NCBI GenBank assembly: GCA_031282985.1
Contig: JAITCR010000018.1
Coordinates: 1 to 10,314, forward strand
Direction of reading: 5' to 3'
Source of the DNA: Nitrososphaerota archaeon
Lineage (GTDB): Archaea > Thermoproteota > Bathyarchaeia > Bathyarchaeales > Bathycorpusculaceae
DNA: 10,314 bases
In this document: positions 1-6,158 of the stretch, piece after piece
Position numbering within the stretch: the stretch's first letter is position 1
How the letters are laid out: each line of letters opens with the position of its first letter
Position numbers and translations under genes: made by a program
The notes under the pieces: model-generated
Told to the model about the DNA's origin: nothing
The model's database searches: none
The model's input: the letters and a program-made list of their open reading frames with translations, nothing else

Positions 1-161
1 TAGGGTTTGGGTTGGATGGTGCCTGTGGTTTGGTATCGTTTGTAGATTTTTGTTATGGTGCTGCGGCTTGTGTTTAGCCATTTCATGATGGTTTTTTCGT
101 TTTCTCCTCTTTGTTTTGCTGTTATGATCAGTTCTCTTTTGTCGTTTGATACAGGCCTCAT
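1..161 (-). CDS. IS630-type transposase, N-terminal part (truncated by the window edge)
   Basis: An open frame starts at an ATG (161-159) and runs off the left edge, giving 53 residues. It begins MRPVSNDKREL and contains a helix-turn-helix: a KQRGENEKTIMKWL helix, a TSRSTITKIYKRY recognition helix, then TTGTIQPKP. The order 'PVS.D.R..I', helix-turn-helix, 'S.ST..I.KRY..TG...PKP' is the usual start of IS630/Tc1-like transposases. An in-frame TGA lies nine codons upstream, so this ATG is the likely start. The DDE catalytic domain would lie outside the window, so it cannot be told whether the element is intact. The coding strand is rich in A and C, with many ACA, ACC and AAC codons. The core genes prefer T-ending codons, which suggests separate origin. 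The element's own terminal repeat could not be located. Confidence 0.75.
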   Translation of the reverse strand, partial: MRPVSNDKRELIITAKQRGENEKTIMKWLNTSRSTITKIYKRYQTTGTIQPKP

Positions 162-341
162 TTGTTCATCTTCTTTGATGAAGATATGTCACTGCATCAA
201 TTTAAAGTAACCTTGCTATATTGTTTTAGTTGTTTTGTTATTGTGGGGGTGGGTATTTTTTGCAGGATTTCTATGCTTGGTATTTCTGTGTTATAGGGGT
301 TGTTTGTGGATAACATTTTATGCCAACATATTTTACTCTTA

Positions 342-358
342 GAGCCTGTTTAATATCT
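342..358 (+). repeat. Left terminal inverted repeat of the IS5-family element
   Basis: The 17 bases GAGCCTGTTTAATATCT match the inverted right end with one A/G difference. The adjoining TTA at 339-341 is the presumed target duplication. Confidence 0.85.
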
Positions 359-416
359 TTTAAGAACGTGTATGTTGTGTAATAAATGACAACAATCTGA
401 GAGGTAGATGTAATGT

Positions 417-1198
417 ATGAGGGCAATTTATCCCGGTGATATAACACGTAGACAACTTGAAGTAATACGCCTGACACTTGAATCGGCACGTAAAACAACA
501 CATCCACACACCATAGATCTCTATGACATTTTTTGTGCCGCACCTACCAAAAAAGAGAAGACTACCGCTGACATTCACTACCCATGATTTTCCCAAATGA
601 CAAATCTGCTACTACCCTACAACGTTTGAAGAACAGCAAAAGAAGACAAAGAAAGTGTCCTTGATTGTGTTTTGCACGAATTAGTTGAGGTGAGCGTGTC
701 TTTAATGGTCGAGAGCAACAGACAAGTATGATTATCGTGGATTCTAGGAGTGTTAAAAATACTGATACTGCGGAGCAGAAAGGCTTTGATGCGGGGAAAA
801 AACGTTCGGCGTTAAATTGCGTATAGGTGTTGATACGTTTGGTTTGCCGCATGTAATGTTTGTCAGTACGGCTAATGTAACTGATTGTGAGGGTGCGGTG
901 ACAATGATTGGTTATGCTGTGCCTATCTGTCAAGGTGTTAAACTATTCTGGTTGATGTGAGTTATACTGGAAAAGTTTTGCTATCAGGGTTAAGGGGTTG
1001 ATAGGGGCAGGTGTTGAGGTTGTTGAGCGTAGTGAGTTGCACAAGTTTGTGGTTCTTTTTAAGTGTTGGGTTGTTGAGTGTTCGTTTGGTTGGCTTGAGG
1101 ATTATTGTTTGTTGTGGAAAAATTGTGAACGAAAAATTCCCAACACCCTGCAAGCCACAAAATTAGTGTTTATTTCGCTACTATTACGGAGATACTAA
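417..1198 (+). pseudogene. IS5-family DDE transposase, multiply frameshifted
   Basis: Conceptual translation recovers an IS5-type transposase scattered over all three frames. The pieces in order are: YPGDITRRQLEVIR...IDLYDIFCA from the ATG at 417; HDFPK-stop-QICYY, with TGA at 598-600 where the family has Trp; LDCVLHELVE from about 660; IIVDSRSVKNTDTAEQKGFD from about 725; IGVDTFGLPHVMFV from about 808; TILVDVSYTGK from 942; and a C-terminal piece from 998 ending at TAA 1196-1198. The catalytic triad is still traceable: Asp in IIVDS (codon 740), Asp in ILVDVSYTG (codon 954), Glu in VVECSFGW (codon 1076). The usual ERSFGW motif has become ECSFGW. At least six frame changes and one nonsense codon separate the pieces, so no functional enzyme can be made. 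So many independent lesions look like long decay rather than sequencing error or programmed frameshifting. Confidence 0.85.
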
Positions 1199-1206
1199 AC
1201 AGGCTC
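1190..1206 (-). repeat. Right terminal inverted repeat of the IS5-family element
   Basis: The complement reads GAGCCTGTTTAGTATCT, pairing with 342-358 at 16 of 17 positions. The transposase stop codon (1196-1198) lies inside this repeat. The following TTA (1207-1209) is the second copy of the target duplication. Confidence 0.85.
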
Positions 1207-1252
1207 TTAGAAAAGCCAGAAATACTTTACTATTAATTTCTATTATTCATTA

Positions 1253-1257
1253 GAGGG
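1253..1257 (+). promoter_or_regulatory. Ribosome binding site of the PolD DP2 gene
   Basis: GAGGG lies five bases before the TTG at 1263. It supports that non-ATG codon as the start, because no ATG is available near the expected N-terminus. Confidence 0.7.
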
Positions 1258-1262
1258 ATTGT

Positions 1263-4200
1263 TTGAGCAGTAAACTAAGCCAAAGTTATCAAGATTACAT
1301 TGATGGAATGAGGCAACAATTAAAAGAGTTATACACAGTTAGTGATGGTGCCCGAGCCAAAGGCTTGGATCCTGCTTTAAAGACTGAATGCATCGAAGCT
1401 CAAGACATTGCTGACTTGGTTGAAGGCCTTGTTGGACCAAAAAATGTTGCTTTAAGTATCCGTAGATTAAGTAGTCAGATGTCGCGTGAAGAAGTAGCTT
1501 TCAAAGTTGCGCAAGAAATTGCTCAAGGAAAATTTGTCATAACAGATGGAAAACAGCTTCCTGACGAACTAGCCGAGCAGGCTATTAGGACTGCCCTTGC
1601 AATTTTCACTGAAGGTTTAACTGCTGCCCCAATTCAGGGTATCGCTCAAGTTAAAATAAAAAAGAATGCTGATCAAACCCGTTATTTAGCGATTTATTTT
1701 GCTGGTCCAATTCGTTCAGCAGGAGGGACCGATCAAGCTTTAACATTAGTTGTAGGTGATTATGTTCGCCGTGAGCTAGGATTAGATACATATAAGCCTA
1801 CGGAAGAAGAAATTTCTCGTTTTGTTGAAGAATTGCGGCTATACGAACGTTCTGTGGGGCGTTTTCAATATCACATTCCAGATGAGGAACTGCATAAAGC
1901 TCTAAAACTTGTTCCAGTAGAATGCACAGGTACTGAATCAGACCCTGTTGAAGTTTCTTCATATCGTAACTTGGAACGTGTAGAAACTAACCGCGTTCGA
2001 GGTGGTGCATTAAGAGTCATTAATGACGGTATTGTTGGTCGTGCACAGAAAGTATTCGTAATCATTGATAAATTGGGTTTTCAGAACTGGGATTGGTTAA
2101 AAAATTTCAAAAAAATGTCTGAGAAAAAATCCGGCGGTTTCATGGATGATGTTATCGCGGGAAGGCCTATCTTTGCTTTTCCGTCAACTCGAGGGGGTTT
2201 TCGGCTTAGATATGGTCGCTCACGTAATACCGGTCTTTCAGCAGTTGGTATTCATCCGGCTACAATGCTTGTGGTTGAAGGCTTTTTGGCAGCGGGTACC
2301 CAGATGCGTTTGGAGCTTCCAGGAAAGGGAGGTGTTACCCTGCCTGTAGATAGTCTTGAAAAACCCGTTGTTCTCCTTAAGGATAATTCTGTTGTACGGG
2401 TATCGCTTGAAAACTTTCCTGACGTTAAAGACCAAATTCAAAAAATTCTTTTTCTTGGAGATATATTGATTGATTTTGGTGATTTTCTTTACTGTAACAA
2501 AGCCTTATTACCTTCAGGATATGTAGAAGAATGGTGGATTAAAGATTTAAAAAATGCCATTATAACAAAATTTGGTGGTGACAGCAAAAAAGTTGCTGAA
2601 GTATGTGGTTTTTCAGTACAACAACTTGAAAGCTTCTTTGTTGATCCATTTAAAAATAAACCCACCGTTAAACAAGCAAGCGAGCTAAGTCAAAATTTGG
2701 ATATACCACTAGCTCCCAGCTGTCTTCTTTTTTGGTCTGGACTATCCACCACTCAAGAAGTTAATTGTTTAAAAAATTGGTTGGTTGACTGTGAAGTAAC
2801 TTCTGATGAGGGGTTTATATGTAGCATAATCGGACCGTTTAGTGATGGAGTTGTATCCTTGCTTAGAAAAATTTTGTTACCTCATCGGGTTGTTGAGAAT
2901 AAAATTGTGGTTGAGGGTGAGGATGCTGCTGTTTTTGGATTTACGCTCGGTTATGGTACCACTCGGTTCAAGCAGGCTATACAAGCTGATGCTGTATTGA
3001 CTTTGTTGACTAGCTTTAGTGGTGTACAGATTAAGGATAAGGCTCCAAGTTATGTGGGTGGCCGTATGGGCCGACCTGAAAAAGCTAAACCCCGTGAAAT
3101 GAAGCCCACAGTACATGTGCTGTTCCCTGTAGGGTTAGCTGGTGGTATTCATAGAGATTTTGTTGAGGCTGGCAAAAAACGTCCAGTATTTGTTGAAATA
3201 GCCAAACGAAAATGTCCTCAATGTAAATCTTACACGTTAAAAATTCGCTGTTCCACTTGTAACTGTGATACAGTTGCAGAAAATTCGTGCCCCCGATGTG
3301 GTAAAGCTATGAAGGGTAACTATTGTGGTGAATGCAAAACGAAAACAAAATCGGTTTTGTATTATAAACGGCCTGTTAATTTTAAGGAAATGCTTGACTC
3401 TACTTGCGCTTCTTTAGGTGTTCCTGTTCCCAAGATACTTCGTGGCGTTAAAGGCTTGACCAATGAAGATAAAATGCCTGAAATCTTTGCAAAAGGCGTT
3501 CTGCGAGCTAAATACGATGTATCTACTTATAAAGACGGTACAATTCGTTTTGATGGTACCAACGCGCCTTTAACACATATAACGCCCGCTGAAATAGGTG
3601 TTTCAGTTGAAAAACTGCGTTCCTTGGGATATGGTTATGATGTTCGTGGTAAAAAATTGACAGACTCTAACCAGATTTTGGAGCTAAAAATTCAAGACGT
3701 AGTTATTCCCTGGAGAGCAGGTAAATATTTTATCCAGATAGCAAACTTCATTGATGACCTGCTCGAACGTGTCTATAAACTATCACGTTTCTATAACATT
3801 AAAACAACTGAGGATCTTGTCGGACAATTGATTTTCGGTTTAGCTCCTCACACTTGTGCCTGTATTCTTGGACGCGTAATTGGTTATACTGATCGTAATT
3901 TGATTTATGCTCACCCGATTTGGCACTCTGCTAAGCGTCGAGATTGTGATGGTGACGAAGATGCTATTATGCTAGCCCTTGATACGTTGATTAATTTCTC
4001 ACGTCAATACTTACCTGCTCAAATCGGTGGAATCATGGATGCCCCCCTTTTAATGATTCCTTTTGTTAATACAAAAGAGGTTCAGCGGCAAGCTCACGAT
4101 TTTGATGTGAGCACAACTTATCCCTTGGAGTTTTATCAAAAATCTTGCCAGAAAGTTGAGGCTAGATCGATAAGTTTACTTATGGATACTATCAACCATC

Positions 4201-4697
4201 GGCTCGGTACTGAAGCACAGTTTGAAGGCTTTATGTTCACTATGCCCACAACAAACATCAATTTGGGTAATGCACAAAGCTCATATAAAGACCTTAAAAC
4301 GATGAATGAAAAACTTATTCTGCAGTTGAGTTTAGGTGAACATTTAGAGGCTGTTGATGCTAAACGTGTTGCCTTTAAAGTTATCAACACACATTTTATG
4401 CGTGACATTGCTGGAAACTTGCGCGCATTCTCAACTCAGTCATTTCGATGTAAAAAATGTAACAAAAAATTTCGGCGTTTGCCTTTGACTGGGCTTTGTT
4501 CTTACTGCGGTGGAAATTTAACCCTTACGGTTTACCGAGGTAACATTGAGAAATACCTACTAATCGCTCAATATTTGGTGGATAAATATGGACTACCTAA
4601 ATATTACACTCAACGATTGATTTTAATTAAGGAAGAGCTTTCTTTTATGTTTGATAACAAGAAGGCCAAGCAGGCTACTCTTTTTGATTTTGGTTAG
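1263..4697 (+). CDS. polC: DNA polymerase D large (catalytic) subunit DP2
   Basis: This 1144-residue protein is the polymerase subunit of the archaeal two-subunit replicative DNA polymerase PolD, which works with the DP1 exonuclease subunit (not in this window). The catalytic motif HSAKRRDCDGDEDA carries Asp896 and Asp898, equivalent to the two catalytic aspartates of Pyrococcus DP2. A cysteine-rich zinc region begins at CPQC (651-654) and continues through CPRCGKAMKGNYCGEC. A second zinc site, CKKC (1063-1066) with CSYCGG, lies near the C-terminus. The last residues, KQATLFDFG, look like a PCNA-binding PIP box. Length is normal for the family, and the catalytic region is not split by an intein, unlike some Pyrococcus homologues. 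The start is TTG at 1263, chosen from GAGGG five bases upstream and an N-terminus (QSYQDYIDGM) typical of DP2. Only 56 bp separate the start from the IS5 remnant. Confidence 0.97.
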   Translation: MSSKLSQSYQDYIDGMRQQLKELYTVSDGARAKGLDPALKTECIEAQDIADLVEGLVGPKNVALSIRRLSSQMSREEVAFKVAQEIAQGKFVITDGKQLPDELAEQAIRTALAIFTEGLTAAPIQGIAQVKIKKNADQTRYLAIYFAGPIRSAGGTDQALTLVVGDYVRRELGLDTYKPTEEEISRFVEELRLYERSVGRFQYHIPDEELHKALKLVPVECTGTESDPVEVSSYRNLERVETNRVRGGALRVINDGIVGRAQKVFVIIDKLGFQNWDWLKNFKKMSEKKSGGFMDDVIAGRPIFAFPSTRGGFRLRYGRSRNTGLSAVGIHPATMLVVEGFLAAGTQMRLELPGKGGVTLPVDSLEKPVVLLKDNSVVRVSLENFPDVKDQIQKILFLGDILIDFGDFLYCNKALLPSGYVEEWWIKDLKNAIITKFGGDSKKVAEVCGFSVQQLESFFVDPFKNKPTVKQASELSQNLDIPLAPSCLLFWSGLSTTQEVNCLKNWLVDCEVTSDEGFICSIIGPFSDGVVSLLRKILLPHRVVENKIVVEGEDAAVFGFTLGYGTTRFKQAIQADAVLTLLTSFSGVQIKDKAPSYVGGRMGRPEKAKPREMKPTVHVLFPVGLAGGIHRDFVEAGKKRPVFVEIAKRKCPQCKSYTLKIRCSTCNCDTVAENSCPRCGKAMKGNYCGECKTKTKSVLYYKRPVNFKEMLDSTCASLGVPVPKILRGVKGLTNEDKMPEIFAKGVLRAKYDVSTYKDGTIRFDGTNAPLTHITPAEIGVSVEKLRSLGYGYDVRGKKLTDSNQILELKIQDVVIPWRAGKYFIQIANFIDDLLERVYKLSRFYNIKTTEDLVGQLIFGLAPHTCACILGRVIGYTDRNLIYAHPIWHSAKRRDCDGDEDAIMLALDTLINFSRQYLPAQIGGIMDAPLLMIPFVNTKEVQRQAHDFDVSTTYPLEFYQKSCQKVEARSISLLMDTINHRLGTEAQFEGFMFTMPTTNINLGNAQSSYKDLKTMNEKLILQLSLGEHLEAVDAKRVAFKVINTHFMRDIAGNLRAFSTQSFRCKKCNKKFRRLPLTGLCSYCGGNLTLTVYRGNIEKYLLIAQYLVDKYGLPKYYTQRLILIKEELSFMFDNKKAKQATLFDFG

Positions 4698-4753
4698 CTA
4701 AAACTTTACAAATGAAATTGTGTATTAATGTTTGAGGGGAAAAAATTACACAA

Positions 4754-5005
4754 ATGTTTCATCCAAATGCTTACCTGAAAAAAGTTCATAATGTACGTTG
4801 TGGCCTTAAAGCAAGAACAAAACTCTTGTTGCTACTTGATGTTAAATTTTGTAGCACTAGCGAATTATCAAGTAGAACAGCGCTTTCATATGATGTTGTG
4901 ATGTATCATTTACGCTTGCTGTGTCGTGAAGGTATTGTTGAACATAAGGGTGGTAGAAGATACATTTGGTTACCTACAGATGTTGGACAGGCCCGTTTGG
5001 CTTGA
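4754..5005 (+). CDS. Small winged-helix DNA-binding protein (ArsR-like)
   Basis: This 83-residue protein is basic and consists almost entirely of one winged helix-turn-helix. Helix 1 is GLKARTKLLLLLDV (about 17-30), the helix-turn-helix is STSELSSRTALSYDVVMYHL (about 34-53), followed by LRLLCREGIVEHKG and a beta-wing GRRYIWLP. No metal-binding cysteine cluster or ligand domain is visible, so it is probably a simple regulator or DNA-binding accessory; its targets are unknown. It lies 56 bp after the polymerase gene on the same strand and may be co-transcribed with it. Its 3' end overlaps the convergent mazG gene by 32 bp. A GAGGGG ribosome site (4734-4739) lies 14 bases before the ATG, which is longer than usual. 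An in-frame ATT at 4745, five bases after that site, is the only other possible start before an in-frame stop. Confidence 0.8.
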   Translation: MFHPNAYLKKVHNVRCGLKARTKLLLLLDVKFCSTSELSSRTALSYDVVMYHLRLLCREGIVEHKGGRRYIWLPTDVGQARLA

Positions 5006-5297
5006 TTTTTATAAATTCACATGTACATGGTGCTTGTTGACATTTTGGGCATTTGTGGTTGTATTTCTCTAAAGCGACTTTTTCAAGATCTACGTTTGTG
5101 ATGTTCGCTAAAGACACCAACCATGCTATGACATCAGCAAACTCTCTTTCTAAAGCTGCCTGATTTTTGTTGTTCAATGCTTCTTTAAGTTCTTGTAACT
5201 CATCACTGAGCCATTTAAAAGTTGCCTCTACTCCACGTTCTTTATCACTTTTAATGTATAAATATTCCATCATTTTTTGAAATTCACAAATTTGCAA
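4974..5297 (-). CDS. MazG-like nucleotide pyrophosphohydrolase with C-terminal zinc motif
   Basis: This 107-residue protein belongs to the all-alpha NTP pyrophosphohydrolase (MazG/dUTPase-2) superfamily, which hydrolyses non-canonical nucleoside triphosphates to monophosphate and pyrophosphate. The metal-binding helices are visible: WLSDELQELKEAL supplies the ExxE pair, and LEREFADVIAWLVSLAN supplies the ExxD pair. The tail CPKCQQAPCTC (about 84-94) is a likely zinc knuckle, seen in archaeal single-domain members. The start is TTG (5297), because the family normally begins with a short M-x-I-x-E-F-Q segment and a GGGG ribosome site lies six bases upstream; the alternative ATG at codon 9 would remove that segment. 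Its 3' end overlaps the winged-helix gene. Substrate is not predictable from sequence; nucleotide-pool sanitation is an inference. Confidence 0.87.
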   Translation of the reverse strand: MQICEFQKMMEYLYIKSDKERGVEATFKWLSDELQELKEALNNKNQAALEREFADVIAWLVSLANITNVDLEKVALEKYNHKCPKCQQAPCTCEFIKIKPNGPVQHL

Positions 5298-5310
5298 CTA
5301 TAACCCCGAC

Positions 5311-5330
5311 TTAGATATTGCATTATCTAA
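5311..5330. promoter_or_regulatory. Perfect palindrome between mazG and the Sec61-beta gene (possible operator)
   Basis: TTAGATATTGCATTATCTAA has two perfect 7-base arms around a 6-base centre. It sits 14 bp upstream of the mazG start, just outside its ribosome site, in the region serving both divergent genes. The size and symmetry suit a dimeric repressor site. It could also form a short hairpin in the mazG leader or be a chance palindrome in AT-rich DNA. No partner protein is identified. Confidence 0.4.
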
Positions 5331-5417
5331 TTTTAAGTAATTAAAATTTTTTTACACAACATTAATAATCTACAAGAAAATATGAATAGTCACTTAACTA
5401 ATATCGTGGGAATGTTA

Positions 5418-5582
5418 ATGAGTAAAAAAAAGAATGATGCAGGTCCAATGCCTGCTGCAAGCGCCGGTTTACTCAGATTTTTTGAAGAAGAAACCGAAGG
5501 CGTTAAAGTTAGGCCTGAACTTTTAGTGGCTATCTCTATTACCTTAATTGTTGTGTCTGTTCTGGCAAAAATTTTCTTTTAA
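5418..5582 (+). CDS. Preprotein translocase subunit Sec61-beta (SecG equivalent)
   Basis: This is a 54-residue tail-anchored protein, the small non-essential third subunit of the archaeal SecYE-beta protein-conducting channel. A hydrophilic, cytoplasmic N-terminus (SKKKNDAGPMPAASAGLLRFFEEE) leads into the conserved GVKVRPELLV segment and a single C-terminal membrane helix (LLVAISITLIVVSVLAKIFF). The motif AGLLRFFEEE followed by GVKVRPE is diagnostic of archaeal Sec61-beta. The start is placed at ATG 5418: this gives the usual family length, and a GTGGGA site lies just upstream. In-frame ATGs at 5382 and 5412 would add residues unlike the family. It is divergent from mazG and convergent with the LSm-like gene, so it is probably transcribed alone. 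Confidence 0.93.
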   Translation: MSKKKNDAGPMPAASAGLLRFFEEETEGVKVRPELLVAISITLIVVSVLAKIFF

Positions 5583-5588
5583 AGAACT

Positions 5589-5605
5589 CCTTTTTAAATT
5601 TTTTT
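5589..5605 (+). terminator. T-rich terminator after the Sec61-beta gene
   Basis: CCTTTTTAAATTTTTTT follows the Sec61-beta stop by six bases. Two T runs without a GC stem are the usual form of archaeal intrinsic termination. The last run touches the stop codon of the convergent LSm-like gene. Confidence 0.6.
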
Positions 5606-5897
5606 ATCGTTGTCTACTTTGTGTTTGTTGTAATACTTCAAATCTTTGAATTTCTTTTAAATTTAGATATAAGTCACCTGCTTCTTCTTTGCTTGCTATT
5701 TGTGGAATTGGTTGTGCAAGTGTTGCACGTAAAATTATGGCATCTGCTTCTGATAGCCAGATACCTGCTAGTTCTTGAGTGACTGCTTCTAAAGTCCCTT
5801 CATAACCGTAGGCTGAATCTATTATTATTCTAACTCTCTTGCCAATGTTCCTTTCAAGCATATGAAATACAGACGGAGGCAAATTTTGCGCTGGCAT
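5604..5897 (-). CDS. LSm-like (Sm-fold) small protein
   Basis: This 97-residue protein has an N-terminal helix (PSVFHMLERNI, about 8-18) followed by Sm-like strands GKRVRIIID, YGYEGTLEAVT and LAGIWLSEADAIIL, and after a loop a closing strand pair (DLYLNLKEIQRFEVL, about 75-89). The order, helix then five strands with G-x-L in strand 2 and an isoleucine-rich end, suggests the Sm/LSm fold. The canonical RNA-binding signatures are absent: Sm1 lacks D-x-x-M-N, and Sm2 has LKEIQR in place of the IRG motif. It may therefore use the fold for oligomerisation or bind a different ligand. ATG 5897 is the start. There is no clear ribosome site, so the mRNA may be leaderless. Assignment is by fold pattern only; the function is unknown. 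Confidence 0.65.
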   Translation of the reverse strand: MPAQNLPPSVFHMLERNIGKRVRIIIDSAYGYEGTLEAVTQELAGIWLSEADAIILRATLAQPIPQIASKEEAGDLYLNLKEIQRFEVLQQTQSRQR

Positions 5898-5917
5898 AGA
5901 CTTTGCAGAATTTACAT

Positions 5918-5944
5918 AACTGTTATTTTAGGGATAAAACAGTT
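5918..5944. promoter_or_regulatory. Imperfect palindrome upstream of the LSm-like gene
   Basis: AACTGTT (5918-5924) and AACAGTT (5938-5944) are inverted copies separated by 13 bases. They cover the stretch 21-47 bp upstream of the LSm-like start, where promoter elements would lie. The site may be an operator; alternatively it is a chance AT-rich repeat. Confidence 0.25.
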
Positions 5945-5957
5945 CCCCTTGTTAAAT

Positions 5958-5970
5958 TGCTTTTATATAT
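5958..5970. promoter_or_regulatory. TATA-like box in the intergenic region 5898-6158
   Basis: GCTTTTATATATG matches the archaeal box A pattern. It lies about 65 bp upstream of the LSm-like start and about 190 bp upstream of the DUF2070 start, so it would give a long leader in the latter direction. A second candidate, TTTTAATAA near 6107-6115, is better placed for DUF2070, at about 45-50 bp before its ATG. The rest of this roughly 260-bp region shows no tRNA, C/D box RNA or reading frame that I could support. Confidence 0.35.
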
Positions 5971-6158
5971 GATACTTATTGAGCTTTTAGATTCAAATAG
6001 TTGATGTGTTTTGAGCTTTTTTTGTCTAAAATCGGCATGTTTGCTTGCTTGAAAGTGTGAAATTTTGTATTTATTGTCAAATAATTTATCCTTAACTTAA
6101 GCTACATTTTAATAACTCTGACAAGCTTCAATAAGAAACTAAATTGAGATGCTTGAAC

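Larger units (their letters stand above)
342..1206. mobile_element. Degenerate IS5-family insertion sequence (865 bp, both ends present)
   Basis: The element is bounded by inverted repeats GAGCCTGTTTAATATCT (342-358) and, read inward on the other strand, GAGCCTGTTTAGTATCT (1206-1190), matching at 16 of 17 positions. Both ends are flanked by TTA (339-341 and 1207-1209). A 3-bp TNA duplication, GAGCCTG-type ends and a length near 0.85-0.9 kb are typical of the IS1031-type group of the IS5 family; this subgroup placement comes from memory of the family and is an inference. The only gene inside is a broken transposase, so the copy could move only if a relative supplied transposase. It sits between the IS630 fragment and the PolD gene. 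Confidence 0.85.

Noticed and set aside
197..316. A 39-codon frame on the minus strand between the IS630 and IS5 elements
   Set aside because: It is short, has no recognisable motif or ribosome site, and lies in A/C-rich DNA where long frames arise easily. It may be part of the IS630 end region.
271..933. Minus-strand frames of 78-123 codons across the IS5 element
   Set aside because: They are antisense to the traceable transposase remnants and show no family pattern.
998..1198. The 66-residue plus-strand frame as a separate gene
   Set aside because: It is the C-terminal fragment of the broken IS5 transposase (ERSELHKFVV...ECSFGWLE), not an independent gene.
417..1198. Programmed frameshifting as an explanation for the broken transposase
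   Set aside because: Six frame changes plus a Trp-to-stop change are far more than the single shift used by IS elements, so decay is simpler.
5898..6158. tRNA or C/D box small RNA in the intergenic region
   Set aside because: I saw no T-loop consensus, cloverleaf or paired C and D boxes.
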